In this document: piece by piece, positions 54,543 through 64,000 of the stretch | How the letters are laid out: each line of letters starts with the position of its first letter | Numbering within the stretch: the first letter of the stretch is position 1 | Assembly (NCBI GenBank): GCA_958296115.1 | Contig: OY282442.1 | Span: 1,559,158-1,623,157, forward strand | Reading direction: 5' to 3' | Origin: an uncultured Dehalococcoidia bacterium | GTDB taxonomy: Bacteria; Chloroflexota; Dehalococcoidia; Lucifugimonadales; CAJWER01 | DNA: 64,000 nt | Notes under the pieces: generated by a model | The model's input: only the letters and a program-made list of their open reading frames with translations | The model's database searches: none | What the model was told of the DNA's origin: nothing | Made by a program: the position numbers and the translations under genes

Positions 54543-55247
54543 ATGAGTACGACCACCGTCGCAACAGGGCCGTCGCTGCCTCGACGCCGGATGTTCGCTC
54601 CGGACTGGGAGCGTCTTCGATTCGCAGCCTGCATGACCATATACGGCGCGACTATCGGCGGGTGCGCGATCCTGGTGAACTTCCTGTCCAGAACGCAGTT
54701 CCCGGACGTGCCCGAGCACATGAGCTTGCAGGCGTCGCTGTTCTTCGCCAGCGCGGGAGCCCTGGCGGGCGCGGTGATGACGGCGCCGGTAGCGTATTGG
54801 CTGTATGGGGGGCTGCCGACCTTTGCCTTCACCCCGAGACCCAGGCGCGGCCCCAGGAGCGCCATGGCGTGGGCCCTGTTCGGGTTTGGGTACGGCCTCT
54901 TGTTGCCGCTGCTGCTAGGGATACTGCTTCCCGTGTGGCTCAGGTTCTTCGCCTTCTACGGGGGCGCTATCAGCATGATGACCCTGCTGTCCAGCCTCAT
55001 AGACCTGACGATTGGGTCGATCTACCTCGCGCCTCTCTTTGGGTTCGAGTACTTCTTTACCAGCATCGTAGCTGGCGCCCTCTTCGCGGCCGGGGCCCTC
55101 GCGATCGACACGTTCAACTCGTCGAAGGACCGGGCGACCGCCAGGTACGGCTCATGGTCGATGGCAGTTGGCCTGTCGGTGTTGGTCGTGATACTCCTGG
55201 TCGTCGTGCCGGAGACCAGCCTCGCAAGGCTCGGACGGCTCGGATAG
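54543..55247 (+). CDS. Multi-pass membrane protein of unknown function
   Basis: The protein has 234 residues with five or six hydrophobic segments and a short basic N-terminus. No recognised motif. It lies 53 bases after rpoC on the same strand and 230 bases before ftsH; nothing clear was seen in that second gap (55248-55477). A closely spaced AAGG precedes ATG 54543. Confidence 0.7.
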   Translation: MSTTTVATGPSLPRRRMFAPDWERLRFAACMTIYGATIGGCAILVNFLSRTQFPDVPEHMSLQASLFFASAGALAGAVMTAPVAYWLYGGLPTFAFTPRPRRGPRSAMAWALFGFGYGLLLPLLLGILLPVWLRFFAFYGGAISMMTLLSSLIDLTIGSIYLAPLFGFEYFFTSIVAGALFAAGALAIDTFNSSKDRATARYGSWSMAVGLSVLVVILLVVVPETSLARLGRLG

Positions 55248-55477
55248 CGGTCATCGGCAAACCGGAGGCAGGTATGTTGCGTAGAAGTAAGCGTATGCGC
55301 CGAGTCCACCCTACTTCCGGCAGTCACGTCGCCAAACCCGCCCCTGGGGTTGCGCGGCGTCCTTCAATACCGAACGGGCGCGGCGCGGCAAGGCGAATCG
55401 TGTTATCATGGTCAAGGCAGCCCCACTCCCCTCCATAGACCTGCCGTTGGGGCGAACGTTGTTGCGGAGGGTCTCCG

Positions 55478-57409
55478 ATGAATGCTCGATGGTTGCGTAA
55501 CGGCTTCATCTATCTGCTGATAGTGATAGCCGTGATTGCTATCTTCTACACAGTCTTTCCCAACGTGGGCGGCGGTTCGGAAGAGAGATCGATCAGCGAG
55601 GTCATCGCGATGGCCAAGCAGCGCCAGATCGATACGATAGAGGTCCGCGGGGACAGACTCACCGCCATCACCACCAGGGGAGAGACCCTGACCTCTCGCA
55701 AGGAGGATGGGGCCAGCATCTTCGTTCTGCTCCAGGACGCTGGCGTCGATCCGTTCGGCGCGAACCCCACCGTCGTGGTCAGGGGTACGAGCGGATTGGG
55801 TAGCCTGTTCGGGATACTGCTCAACTTCCTGCCCCTCATATTCTTCGGCGCGGTGCTCATATTCATGATGAGGCAGGCGCAGGGCAACACGAGCCAGACG
55901 TTCAGCTTCGGACGGAGCAAGGCCCGGATGCTGGTCGGGAATCAGCCCGGCGTGAGCTTCGATGACGTCGCCGGGACCGACGAGGCGAAGGAAGAGCTGC
56001 AGGAGGTCGTGGAGTTCCTCAAGTACCCCGAACGTTTCCTCAGCCTTGGGGCCAGGATCCCGAAGGGCGTGCTCCTCGTCGGGCCGCCTGGCACTGGCAA
56101 GACCCTGCTGGCCCGCGCGGTCGCGGGCGAGGCCGGCGTGCCCTTCTTCTCCATCAGCGGCAGCGAGTTCGTCGAGATGTTCGTCGGCGTCGGGGCGTCC
56201 CGTGTCAGGGACCTGTTCGACCAGGCAAAGCGCAACGCCCCCTGCATCGTCTTCGTGGACGAGATCGACGCTGTCGGACGCCACCGCGGCGCGGGACTCG
56301 GCGGAGGCCACGACGAGCGCGAGCAGACGCTCAACCAGATCCTCGTCGAGATGGACGGCTTCGACACCAACACCAACGTCATCGTGCTCGCGTCCACCAA
56401 CCGGCCGGACATTCTGGACCCGGCCCTGCTGCGCCCCGGCCGGTTCGACCGGCGCGTTACCCTCGACAACCCGGACATCAAGGGACGGGAGGCCATCCTC
56501 GGCGTCCACGTCAAGGGCAAGCCGCTCTCGGAAGGCATTGACCTGGAGCAGATCGCCAAGCTCACACCAGGCTTCAGCGGCGCAGACCTGATGAACCTGG
56601 TCAACGAGGCGGCTATCCTAGCGGCCCGCCGCAAGCAGTCCGAGATCGACTTCGACGAATTCGTGGAGTCCATCGACAGGGTCATGCTCGGCCCCGCTCG
56701 GAGGTCGCGGGTCATCAGCAGCAGGGAGAAGGAGATCACCGCCTACCACGAGGCCGGACACGCCCTCGTCGGCCACTTCCTGCCCCACGCCGACCCCATC
56801 GCAAAGGTCACCATCATATCGAGAGGGGCGACGGGCGGGCACACCCGGTCATTGCCGGAGGAAGACCGCCACATGTGGTCGCTGAACCAATTCAGGGACC
56901 GCATGGCCGAGGCTCTGGGCGGGCGCGTGGCGGAGGAGACGACGTTCGGCGCGGACGAGATCACGACCGGCGCAGGCAACGACCTGGAGATGGCTACCAA
57001 CATCGCGCGGACTATGATCACGCGGTACGGAATGAGCTACAAGCTCGGCCCGCGCACCTTTGGCAAGCGTGAGGACCTTATATTCCTGGGGCGCGAAATA
57101 TCCGAGCAGCGCGACTACAGCGACAAGGTGGCCGAGACCATAGACGACGAGGTCCACTCGCTCATAGACACGGCTTACGTCAGGGCGAAGGCGCTGCTGA
57201 TAGAGCACAAGGACAAGCTGGCCGTGCTTGCCAAGTACCTCATGGAGCACGAGACGGCGGACGCGCCAGTTCTCGAAGAGATGCTTGGCAAGCCCCCAAA
57301 GGTCAACCGTCCCACCCCCAGCGCGTCTACCCCGCCCACTCCCCCCAAGGCGCCCGAACCCCAGCCTGTCGCCCCCTCCGTAGGCGCCCCCGCACCAGCC
57401 GCGGATTAG
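55478..57409 (+). CDS. ftsH: ATP-dependent zinc metalloprotease FtsH
   Basis: The protein has 643 residues from ATG 55478 after GGAGGG. Two N-terminal membrane segments flank an extracytoplasmic domain. Walker A GPPGTGKT is at 202-209, Walker B in '[12 protein letters not shown]', the second region of homology in '[10 protein letters not shown]', and the zinc motif HEAGH at 424-428. The C-terminus is a Pro-rich tail of about 40 residues. It unfolds and degrades membrane and soluble proteins. The order is complete and typical. Confidence 0.97.
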   Translation: MNARWLRNGFIYLLIVIAVIAIFYTVFPNVGGGSEERSISEVIAMAKQRQIDTIEVRGDRLTAITTRGETLTSRKEDGASIFVLLQDAGVDPFGANPTVVVRGTSGLGSLFGILLNFLPLIFFGAVLIFMMRQAQGNTSQTFSFGRSKARMLVGNQPGVSFDDVAGTDEAKEELQEVVEFLKYPERFLSLGARIPKGVLLVGPPGTGKTLLARAVAGEAGVPFFSISGSEFVEMFVGVGASRVRDLFDQAKRNAPCIVFVDEIDAVGRHRGAGLGGGHDEREQTLNQILVEMDGFDTNTNVIVLASTNRPDILDPALLRPGRFDRRVTLDNPDIKGREAILGVHVKGKPLSEGIDLEQIAKLTPGFSGADLMNLVNEAAILAARRKQSEIDFDEFVESIDRVMLGPARRSRVISSREKEITAYHEAGHALVGHFLPHADPIAKVTIISRGATGGHTRSLPEEDRHMWSLNQFRDRMAEALGGRVAEETTFGADEITTGAGNDLEMATNIARTMITRYGMSYKLGPRTFGKREDLIFLGREISEQRDYSDKVAETIDDEVHSLIDTAYVRAKALLIEHKDKLAVLAKYLMEHETADAPVLEEMLGKPPKVNRPTPSASTPPTPPKAPEPQPVAPSVGAPAPAAD

Positions 57410-57502
57410 GAAAGTCTTCCCCTCCTAAAAGGGTTAGGGCTGGCTGGTGGCTCTACTTGCGCCGTCGCGCTTCTGGCAGCAGGCCATCACCTTGGCCAGC
57501 CG

Positions 57503-58591
57503 TCATGACGCCAGACTTGGCAGCGCGTCTTCCAGCGCGTCCATGACCTCCTGAATCTCGGACGGCTCGACTCGGCCCATGTGGCCTATTCGGAATATCT
57601 TGCCTTCTACCGGGCCCTGTCCGCCGCCCAGTACGACGCCGCGCTCGCGCATTGCGGATAGCAGGGCTGCGCCGGACATGCCCAATGGGACGTTCACGGC
57701 GGTCACCGTGTTGGAGGCGACGGACTCGTCGGGGAAGAGCTGGAGGCCGAGCGCCTTTATGCCGTCGCGGGTCATCTGGGCTATGGTCTTGTGGCGCTCG
57801 AACAGCGCCCCCAGCCCCTCTTCGGCGATCTTTTCCAGGGCTAGGTCGAGGGCGAAGAAGGCGGACAGGCCTGGCGTGTAGGGGGGCTGGCCCTTCTGGT
57901 AGTACTTGCGGTACTGGCCGACGTCGAGGTAGTACTTGGGCATCGCGGCGCGGTCGTAGGCCTCCCAGGCGCGGCTGCTGAAGCTGACGAACGCCAGGCC
58001 GGGCGGCAGCATCCAGCCCTTCTGGGACGCCGTGGCTACCACGTCGCAGCCCCATGCGTCGGTCTGCAGGGGTATCGAGCATACGCTGCTGATGCCGTCC
58101 ACGAGCAAGAGCTTGTCGAATTCGCCCTTGACGACGCCAGCTATCGCCTCGAGGTCGTTGGATACGCCCGTGGAGGTCTCGTTGTGGGTAACCAGCACGG
58201 CCTGTATGTCGGGGGCGCTCCGCAGCGCGTCCCGCACAGCGTCGGTGTCCACGGCCTGGCCCCACGGGAAGCTCAGATCGGTTACCTCCGCGCCGTAGAT
58301 GCGGGCTATCTCGCCGAATCGGTCGCCGAAGAAGCCGATGCTGAGATTCAGAACCTTGTCGCCCGGCGACAGCGTGTTCACCACCGCCGCTTCCATCGCC
58401 CCGGTGCCCGACGCGGTGAGGATATAGACGTCGCCGTCCGTCTCGAAGACCTGCTTTATCCTGTCGGTGACGCGGTACAGGAGTTCTTCGAACTGGGGGC
58501 CGCGATGGTTGATCATCGGGCTCGCCATCGCTTCCAGCACGTCTTCGGCGACGGGGATTGGGCCCGGTATTCGCAAGTTCAATTCGTTCAT
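57503..58591 (-). CDS. Class V PLP aminotransferase (alanine-glyoxylate/serine type)
   Basis: The protein has 362 residues. 'MNELNLRIPGPIPV' is the usual start with the GP loop. The PLP Asp is D165 ('LLLVDGISSV') and the Schiff-base Lys is K191 ('ATASQKGWM'). The family includes serine-glyoxylate, alanine-glyoxylate and ureidoglycine-glyoxylate aminotransferases; the substrate cannot be chosen from sequence alone. It converges with ftsH; the 93-base gap holds only a weak REP-like fragment near 57417. Confidence 0.9.
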   Translation of the reverse strand: MNELNLRIPGPIPVAEDVLEAMASPMINHRGPQFEELLYRVTDRIKQVFETDGDVYILTASGTGAMEAAVVNTLSPGDKVLNLSIGFFGDRFGEIARIYGAEVTDLSFPWGQAVDTDAVRDALRSAPDIQAVLVTHNETSTGVSNDLEAIAGVVKGEFDKLLLVDGISSVCSIPLQTDAWGCDVVATASQKGWMLPPGLAFVSFSSRAWEAYDRAAMPKYYLDVGQYRKYYQKGQPPYTPGLSAFFALDLALEKIAEEGLGALFERHKTIAQMTRDGIKALGLQLFPDESVASNTVTAVNVPLGMSGAALLSAMRERGVVLGGGQGPVEGKIFRIGHMGRVEPSEIQEVMDALEDALPSLAS

Positions 58592-58637
58592 CGCCTCACC
58601 TTGTTCCTCTCCCGCCGGTGGGGAGGATAATGTATCC

Positions 58638-59888
58638 TCATTGGAGTCTTACTATACGCCGCCTGCCGACCCTGAGCGCTCCGCCGGCCTTGATGGACGC
58701 CGCGGGGCCGTTCTCGGTCAGACGCTGGTCGTCCAGGCGGACGGCGCCCTGGTCTATGAGACGGCGCGCCTCGGTGGAGCCGGACGCGAGGCCCGCGGCC
58801 ACGATGATGTCGCTCACGCGCTTGCCATCCAGGTCTGCGGGAATCTTGTACGTGGGCGCGTCGTCGGGCATCTCTCGCCGCTGGACCGTGCGCTCGAAGT
58901 GGGACTCGGCTTCCCGCGCCGCCGCGTGGTCGTGGAACTGGGCGACAATCTCGCGCGCCAAGCGCTTCTTGAGGTCCATCGGGTTGACCGAGCCGGACTC
59001 CATGCCCAGCCGCATCTCTTCCAACTCTTCGGACGGCGCGTCCGTGAGGTAGTCGAAGTAGTCTATGACGGTGTAACGGGACTTCGCGCCTCCCTCGTCG
59101 GCGAGCTCGTCCATCGCCGCGCTCACGTCAGGCAAAGACATGACCTTGCCGTACATGTCGTTTGGGGGCTCATCGAGGCCGATGTAGTTGCCGAGGCTCT
59201 TCCCCATGCGGCGAACGCCGTCGGTTCCGACGAGTATCGGGACGAGGATGCACTGCTGCGGCCGCTGCCCCATCATGCGCTGGAGGTCGCGTCCGACGAG
59301 CAGGTTGAACTTCTGGTCGGTCCCGCCGAACTCGATGTCGGACTCGATGGCTATCGAGTCATACGCCTGCATGAGAGGGTAGAGGAGCTCGGTTATGGCA
59401 ATGGGCTGGTTGCTCTGGAAGCGCTTGGCGAAGTCGTCGCGGGCTAGGAATTGCGCGACGGTGAATCGACTGGTCAGCTTTATCACGTCCGCCAGTCCGA
59501 AGGGGCCGAACCAGTCGCTCTGGAACCGCGTCTCGGTGCGGTCGCGGTCCACGACCTTGAAGAACTGCGCGAGGTACGTTTCGGCGTTGCTCAAGACCTG
59601 CTCGGCGGTGAGCATCGGGCGGGTCGCCGATTTGCCGCTGGGGTCGCCTATCTGAGCCGTCCAGTCGCCGACGATGACGACGACCTTGTGCCCGAGCTCC
59701 TGGAGCTGCCTGAGCTTGCGGAGGCCTACGGCGTGGCCTAGGTGGAGGTCGGGCGCGCTGGGGTCGAAGCCCATCTTGAGCCGCAGGGGTTCGCCGCGCT
59801 CCAGGAGCTCGACGAGCTCGGACTCGACTATCGTCTCCGCGACGCCGCGCTCTAGGAGTCGGCGCCGCATCTCCGGATTCAACTTCAT
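58638..59888 (-). CDS. tyrS: Tyrosyl-tRNA synthetase
   Basis: The protein has 416 residues. The class I HIGH motif appears as HLGH (49-52), KMSKS as 'RRMGKSLGN', the Tyr pocket as 'ITELLYPLMQAYDSIAI' and 'DIEFGGTDQKFNLLVGRDLQR', and an S4 RNA-binding domain forms the C-terminal 65 residues. These features fit the TyrZ-like branch. Its start overlaps the ribF stop as ATGA; the two are one operon. A 30-base REP-like hairpin lies at about 58603, between tyrS and the aminotransferase start. Confidence 0.96.
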   Translation of the reverse strand: MKLNPEMRRRLLERGVAETIVESELVELLERGEPLRLKMGFDPSAPDLHLGHAVGLRKLRQLQELGHKVVVIVGDWTAQIGDPSGKSATRPMLTAEQVLSNAETYLAQFFKVVDRDRTETRFQSDWFGPFGLADVIKLTSRFTVAQFLARDDFAKRFQSNQPIAITELLYPLMQAYDSIAIESDIEFGGTDQKFNLLVGRDLQRMMGQRPQQCILVPILVGTDGVRRMGKSLGNYIGLDEPPNDMYGKVMSLPDVSAAMDELADEGGAKSRYTVIDYFDYLTDAPSEELEEMRLGMESGSVNPMDLKKRLAREIVAQFHDHAAAREAESHFERTVQRREMPDDAPTYKIPADLDGKRVSDIIVAAGLASGSTEARRLIDQGAVRLDDQRLTENGPAASIKAGGALRVGRRRIVRLQ

Positions 59889-60814
59889 GGCTGCCCTCCC
59901 AGTATCCGCCGCGTCTCGGCGATGTCCGCGTCCACCTGCGCCTGCAGCTGTCCCACGTCGTCGTACCTAGCCTCATCGCGCAGTCGGCGTACGAACTCCA
60001 GGCGCAGCTCCTTGCCGTACAGGTCGCCCTGAAAGTCCATCACGAACGCCTCGATTGCCCGGCCCGCGCCGGGGAACGTGGGCCGCTCGCCTATGCTGCA
60101 GGCGGAGATGCGCCGCACGCCGTCAATAACGATCCAGGCGGCGTAGATGCCGTCGCGCGGGGGCAGGATATCTGCCGGGGGCAGGATGTTGGCTGTGGGG
60201 AATCCGAGCGGCCCGCCCCTGCCGTGTCCCTTCACGACCTGGCCGGCTATCGAGTATGGGCGTCCCAGCAGGGAAGCCGCGCGGTCCATCTCGCCCTCCG
60301 AGATAGCGGCGCGCACCGACGTGCTGCGGACGATCTCGCCGGACGGTCCCGCCAGGGGCTTGACGATTTCGAGGGCGAAGCCCATATCCTCGCCCAACCT
60401 AGCGAGCGTCCGAGCATCGCCTTCTCTGCTGCGGCCCATCGCAAAATCGGGGCCGGCTACGAGCGCCCTCATGCCCAGCGACTCCTGCAGCATCCCTGCG
60501 AATGTCCGCGCTCCCAGCGTCGAGAGCTCCAGGTCGAAGGTTGCCTGGACTACGCGATCCACGCCGGCCTCCTCGAGGAGGCGCTCCCGCTCGCCCGGCG
60601 TGGTCAGGTAGCGAGGCTCGAAGCCGGACCTGAGCACGGACGCAGGATGATTGCGGAACGTCAGGACGACGGATGCGAGCCCGCGTCGCTTCGCGGTGTC
60701 TTGCAGCTTCGACACCAGGCGCTGGTGGCCGAGATGGACGCCGTCGAACACGCCGATAGTCACGGCGGATCCCCCGAGCAGGTCGATCTCTTCCAACTCC
60801 TGGCGTATTCGCAT
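59885..60814 (-). CDS. ribF: Bifunctional riboflavin kinase / FAD synthetase
   Basis: The protein has 309 residues. 'AVTIGVFDGVHLGHQRL' is the nucleotidyltransferase start, 'IVRSTSVRAAISEGEMDRAASLLGRPY' links the domains, and 'GHGRGGPLGFPTANI' is the riboflavin-kinase motif with the Gly and PTAN residues. It makes FMN and then FAD from riboflavin. Upstream gene of the tyrS pair; divergent from the DCC gene. Confidence 0.96.
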   Translation of the reverse strand: MRIRQELEEIDLLGGSAVTIGVFDGVHLGHQRLVSKLQDTAKRRGLASVVLTFRNHPASVLRSGFEPRYLTTPGERERLLEEAGVDRVVQATFDLELSTLGARTFAGMLQESLGMRALVAGPDFAMGRSREGDARTLARLGEDMGFALEIVKPLAGPSGEIVRSTSVRAAISEGEMDRAASLLGRPYSIAGQVVKGHGRGGPLGFPTANILPPADILPPRDGIYAAWIVIDGVRRISACSIGERPTFPGAGRAIEAFVMDFQGDLYGKELRLEFVRRLRDEARYDDVGQLQAQVDADIAETRRILGGQP

Positions 60815-60951
60815 GGCGCATTCTATCTTACAACCTCGCGCGGCGGTTCAGTAACCCTTTTGACGGCTACGCAGCCAGGGTCGCCGGCGGGCGTTGCGAA
60901 TGTCCGATGGATTTGGGGCTGTGATACACTCACCTCGTGAAGGAGAATGAA

Positions 60952-61428
60952 GTGGCGAGCGGTCGCTCTTGGGGCCTCTCTGATAGGAAGACGGCGCCTG
61001 ATGCCCGCGCGTCTTGGGGCGGGGAGCGGGCTTGGCTGGTGTATGACGGCGAATGTCCGCTCTGCAATAGCTACGCGCGGCGCCTGGACGTGAGAAACGC
61101 CATCGGCGAGTTGGAACTGGTCAACGCGCGGGCGGGCGGGCCGCTGGTCGAGGAGATACGAAACCTGCCCCATGACTTGAACCAGGGGATGGCGCTGAAG
61201 CTGAATGGGCGCTACTACTTGGGCAGCGACGCCCTCCACGCGCTGGCCCTTCTGTCCGGGAGACGCGGCGCTTTCAGCATTATGAACCGCTTCCTGTTCG
61301 GCTCGGCGTCGTTGGCCCGGCTGGGGTATCCGCTGCTGAAGCTCGGACGCAGAATCCTGCTGAGGCTGAAAGCTGGGAGCGCGCCGCTTCTTGACCAGCC
61401 GCCTCAAGAGCATGTTCGATCGCATTAG
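60952..61428 (+). CDS. DCC-family thiol-disulfide oxidoreductase (DUF393)
   Basis: The protein is 158 residues from GTG 60952, chosen because AAGGAG (60940-60945) sits six bases ahead; GTG 60937 would be too early. The signature 'VYDGECPLCNSYAR' carries the CxxC (C35, C38) of the DxxCxxC family. These small thioredoxin-like proteins act in redox or disulfide chemistry with unclear partners. The 3' end overlaps the convergent glycosyltransferase by four bases. Confidence 0.85.
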   Translation: MASGRSWGLSDRKTAPDARASWGGERAWLVYDGECPLCNSYARRLDVRNAIGELELVNARAGGPLVEEIRNLPHDLNQGMALKLNGRYYLGSDALHALALLSGRRGAFSIMNRFLFGSASLARLGYPLLKLGRRILLRLKAGSAPLLDQPPQEHVRSH

Positions 61429-62435
61429 GAGCCACGGGGCGGCCTCCTGCGCGGCGGAAAGAAGAAGCCCGTTCCCCAAGCGATATGAATCGTGGCCAGA
61501 GCCAGCGGGACGAGGACGGCGGCGGAGTCGCGGCGGCTGACGCCGATTGCCAGCGCGCCGACGACCAGCGTCAACAGGTATGCGACCGGCAGCGTCAACG
61601 CCCAGAGCGCTCCGCTCACCGCCAGCGCTGCGGATGCCGCCAACCCCAGCGTCAGCGCCGGAGCGGCGAGATGCCTGGCCCGCAGGGAAAGCGGGTGGAG
61701 TATGAGCCCCGCTGACTTCCAGCGTCCATAATTGAAGTACTGCGCCGCCAACGCCGCCAGGCTGCCTCGCGGAAGGTATTTACTCTTCAGCTCGGGGTCG
61801 AACCATACCACCCTTCCCTGCTTCCGCAGCCGCCAGTTGAGCTCATAGTCTTCGTTTACGCGCGAAGCAATGTCGAACCCACGCGCGTCTTCGAGCGTCT
61901 CTCGACGCCAGGCGCCCAGATATACGGTGTCTGTGGGACCCTCCGCCCCCCCCAAACGGTAGCGGGCATTGCCGGCCCCCAGGAAGTTGCTCATCGCCAT
62001 CGCCACCGCCCGCCGGAACATGGTGGTTCCTACGGGGACCTGCCGGCCGCCGACGGTGGCCGCTCCTGTCCGCGTTAGGGTCTCCACGGCGCGGCGCACG
62101 TAGCCCGGCGGAAGCGTGGAATGGGCGTCGCAGCGCACGACAATCTCCCCTCTGGCCTCGCGCAGCGCGCGGTTGAAGCCGGTGGATACGATATGTTCCG
62201 GGTTGTGCGTCACTCGCACCGCCGGATAGCGCTGCTGAAGCATCTCCCCCATGGCCGGGGTGTCCGAGCCGTCGGCCACTATCACCTCGATGGGGCCGCC
62301 GTAGTCCTGGCGCAGTACCGAATCAAGGGCGTCGGGAAGCACGGCCTCCGCGTTCCGCGCCGGGATGATTACCGATACCGGAGGCATATGTGGGAGGGCG
62401 CCGCTTGCTTCTGTATCCCGGCTACCGCATTTCAT
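61425..62435 (-). CDS. Family 2 glycosyltransferase with C-terminal membrane segments
   Basis: The protein is 336 residues from ATG 62435, overlapping the upstream gene by 14 bases; an inner ATG 62387 is possible. GT-A features: 'VSVIIPARNAEAVLPDALDSV', 'VIVADGSD', 'VRCDAHS' (DxD-like) and 'NEDYELNWRLRKQG'. Three or so hydrophobic segments follow residue 250. It probably makes an extracellular polysaccharide together with the upstream GT4 enzyme. Confidence 0.88.
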   Translation of the reverse strand: MKCGSRDTEASGALPHMPPVSVIIPARNAEAVLPDALDSVLRQDYGGPIEVIVADGSDTPAMGEMLQQRYPAVRVTHNPEHIVSTGFNRALREARGEIVVRCDAHSTLPPGYVRRAVETLTRTGAATVGGRQVPVGTTMFRRAVAMAMSNFLGAGNARYRLGGAEGPTDTVYLGAWRRETLEDARGFDIASRVNEDYELNWRLRKQGRVVWFDPELKSKYLPRGSLAALAAQYFNYGRWKSAGLILHPLSLRARHLAAPALTLGLAASAALAVSGALWALTLPVAYLLTLVVGALAIGVSRRDSAAVLVPLALATIHIAWGTGFFFPPRRRPPRGS

Positions 62436-63837
62436 GTCTATCTTCTTCTGCGCTTGCAGGGGGCGCGAGTCCACGAACCGCGTGGGTGGATTCACGACTT
62501 CGCAGGATTGGCGCGGGAAGAACCGCGCCGCCGTTCCCCTCCCCGGTCGTCCCCCGGCCCTGGACGACCTCAGAGTATATGCCGCAGAGCCGCCCTACGA
62601 CTATATCATAGTCGTATTCCTTCAGCGCCTTCCGCCTATTGTGCTGTCCCATGCGCTGCCGTGCGGAAGGGTCGTCGCGCAGGCGCGCCAAGACGCTCAC
62701 ATACGCGTCAACGTCATCTGGGTCTGCCAGGTAGCCGCCTTCGGGAACGTCAACCATCTCCGGAATCGCCCCCATCCTAGACGCCGCCACCGGCAGTCCC
62801 ACAGCCATAGCCTCCAATACACTGACGGTGAAGCCTTCATGCAACTTGGTCGGAAACAGGAACACGTCGCTCTCTGCCAGCAGCTCTACAACCTCGCGGT
62901 TCTCCAATGGACCTATTACCTTTACCCTGCCTTCCAGATCATATTCTCCAATGCGCCGCAGCAGCTCTGCGCGGGACTCGTCGGGAGCCCCGCCTACCAG
63001 CTTGAAGCGCGCGCCGGGCAGGCGTCTGGCAACTTCCACAATGGTATGAGCGCCTTTTTCCTCTATCAGCGCGCCTGTGAAGATGACTCGCAATCTGTCC
63101 TGCCTATCCGAGCCGGGGCTGGCCTCCGGGATTGCATGAACATCCACGAAGTTCGGCATCAACGGGTAGGTCTTGTGGGCGAAGCCGCCTAGCTGCAATA
63201 CGGAGCGGAAGCTTGGCTGCCCTTGGGCGAGAATCCGCGCGGCGCGGTTGAACATGACGCGGTATGCCCATCGGTAGAATTGCGCGGCCGGGCCGCGGCC
63301 CGGCGGAATCCGGAACGTGCCGTGCAGGTTGACCACGCAAGGCGTCCCCGCGCGCCCGGCCATCAGGACGGAAACCAGGTCGCGCACCGCGCCGGTGGTG
63401 GAAAGCGAGCAGTTCAAGTGCATCAGGGAGAAGCGCCAGGAAGCCAGTGAACGATATATCCGCCAGAGGATTCTCAGGTTGCGCTTCACCTCGGTCGGAT
63501 TCAGCCTGAACGACGCTCCTCGATGACGCCGGAACGCCTTGGTGTCAACGACCTCGAACTCGAAGGGCGGGGGCAATCCCTTCTGGACCAGTATCTGGGT
63601 CCAGGTCTCTATTCCTCCCAGGGGGGGCGGCAGCGGCGACACCACCAGCGCCCTTATCGGCTGCCCCGATTCGGCGCTGTGCGGCAGGGGGCCGCTGGTC
63701 TCCGCGTGGGGGACCGGCCCCGGGCCTGTCGTGGATGGCGGAGGCCCCTCATTTGCAAGGAAATAGAGCCTCGTGCCCCTGGAAGGTATGACGAGCCTTG
63801 CGGCGAGCGACCGAACTCGTCCAGCCTGTCCGAACAT
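62422..63837 (-). CDS. Family 4 glycosyltransferase
   Basis: The GT-B core starts with 'RALVVSPLPPPLGGIETWTQ'. It has the donor-site 'VIFTGALIEEKGAHTIVEV', 'DVFLFPTKLHEGFTVSVLEAMAVGLPVAAS' (E-x7-E motif) and a typical last helix. The first 65 residues before the core are Pro/Ser-rich and atypical; start ATG 63837 or GTG 63852 is uncertain and a later start may be true. Coupled to the GT2 gene. Confidence 0.85.
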   Translation of the reverse strand: MFGQAGRVRSLAARLVIPSRGTRLYFLANEGPPPSTTGPGPVPHAETSGPLPHSAESGQPIRALVVSPLPPPLGGIETWTQILVQKGLPPPFEFEVVDTKAFRRHRGASFRLNPTEVKRNLRILWRIYRSLASWRFSLMHLNCSLSTTGAVRDLVSVLMAGRAGTPCVVNLHGTFRIPPGRGPAAQFYRWAYRVMFNRAARILAQGQPSFRSVLQLGGFAHKTYPLMPNFVDVHAIPEASPGSDRQDRLRVIFTGALIEEKGAHTIVEVARRLPGARFKLVGGAPDESRAELLRRIGEYDLEGRVKVIGPLENREVVELLAESDVFLFPTKLHEGFTVSVLEAMAVGLPVAASRMGAIPEMVDVPEGGYLADPDDVDAYVSVLARLRDDPSARQRMGQHNRRKALKEYDYDIVVGRLCGIYSEVVQGRGTTGEGNGGAVLPAPILRSRESTHAVRGLAPPASAEEDRHEMR

Positions 63838-63852
63838 CGCTATATGGCACAC

Positions 63853-64000
63853 CGATCCCGCCGCGAAGGGGGCTGTGATGGTTGTTGAAGAGGCAAGCTA
63901 TCACAAGTATAGCCAAAGAAAGCGCCGCCATGCCACTACGCCGAGGGCCGAAGCTCGACAGCCATGACTGCCATGGCCGGCCTGGATCTCTAGCGGGCGG
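63853..64000. other. Right edge, no supported gene
   Basis: These 148 bases hold short open frames only, one with a hydrophobic start, but none is supported. They could be the promoter region of the glycosyltransferase pair or the end of a gene beyond the window. Confidence 0.4.

Noticed and set aside
63749-63931. Small minus-strand frame with a hydrophobic start at the right edge
   Set aside because: Overlaps the glycosyltransferase start in another frame and has no ribosome binding site or homology I recognise.

Overview
The window is one contiguous stretch of a G+C-rich bacterial chromosome, densely packed with protein genes. The best guess is Chloroflexota, perhaps a Dehalococcoidia/SAR202-like lineage. 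This rests on the long Pro/Thr 'TATPT' stalk before a C-terminal membrane anchor in the giant surface protein, the general gene content, and RNA polymerase subunits that are clearly bacterial but carry lineage-type insertions. It is an inference from style, not a phylogeny. No rRNA, tRNA or CRISPR array was seen.

Layout. Bases 2-18088 are one enormous surface-protein gene (over 6,000 residues, cut by the left edge): nine N-terminal beta-sandwich modules, 47 tandem He_PIG-like Ig repeats, a Pro/Thr stalk and one membrane anchor. From 18.2 to 19.45 kb is a minus-strand fmdB-dtd-unknown operon. From 20.4 to 25.6 kb is a minus-strand operon mnmA-rnhB-yraN-thiE-homocysteine methyltransferase-oligopeptide permease. 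From 25.7 to 30.1 kb are a small protein/DUF4178/double-DUF350 operon, an unknown gene and a Fic AMPylase. From 30.1 to 31.6 kb are two paired amidohydrolases, one without the metal motif. From 32.6 to 39.0 kb are metabolic genes: threonine aldolase, alpha/beta hydrolase, fumarase, a sialidase-fold protein, and a RAM-domain sensor with an iron alcohol dehydrogenase. From 39.0 to 41.6 kb is an A+T-richer island holding a cytosine methyltransferase, a PLD/NgoFVII-type endonuclease and Vsr. A hydantoinase A subunit and a GT-C glycosyltransferase follow. From 45.9 to 57.4 kb are rpoB, rpoC, a membrane protein and ftsH. From 57.5 to 60.8 kb are an aminotransferase, tyrS and ribF on the minus strand. 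The right end holds a DCC thiol oxidoreductase and two minus-strand glycosyltransferases.

Most interesting signals. (1) A roughly 500-base element occurs twice in the same orientation (19.5 and 31.8 kb). Each copy has its own strong promoter, several hairpins, and sequence differences between copies that preserve base pairing. It looks like an undescribed or unrecognised structured RNA, possibly of the HEARO/omega-RNA kind. It is followed by REP-like palindromes and a further module that recurs inverted at 45.7 kb, just upstream of rpoB. (2) RpoC carries a 65-residue insert with 11 cysteines in the coiled coil that lines the secondary channel, where Gre/DksA-type factors dock; it contains a fresh 21-bp tandem duplication. 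(3) RpoB has an internal tandem duplication and a Gln at the usual rifampicin-contact Asp. (4) The Ig array of the giant protein is being remodelled by recent block duplication.
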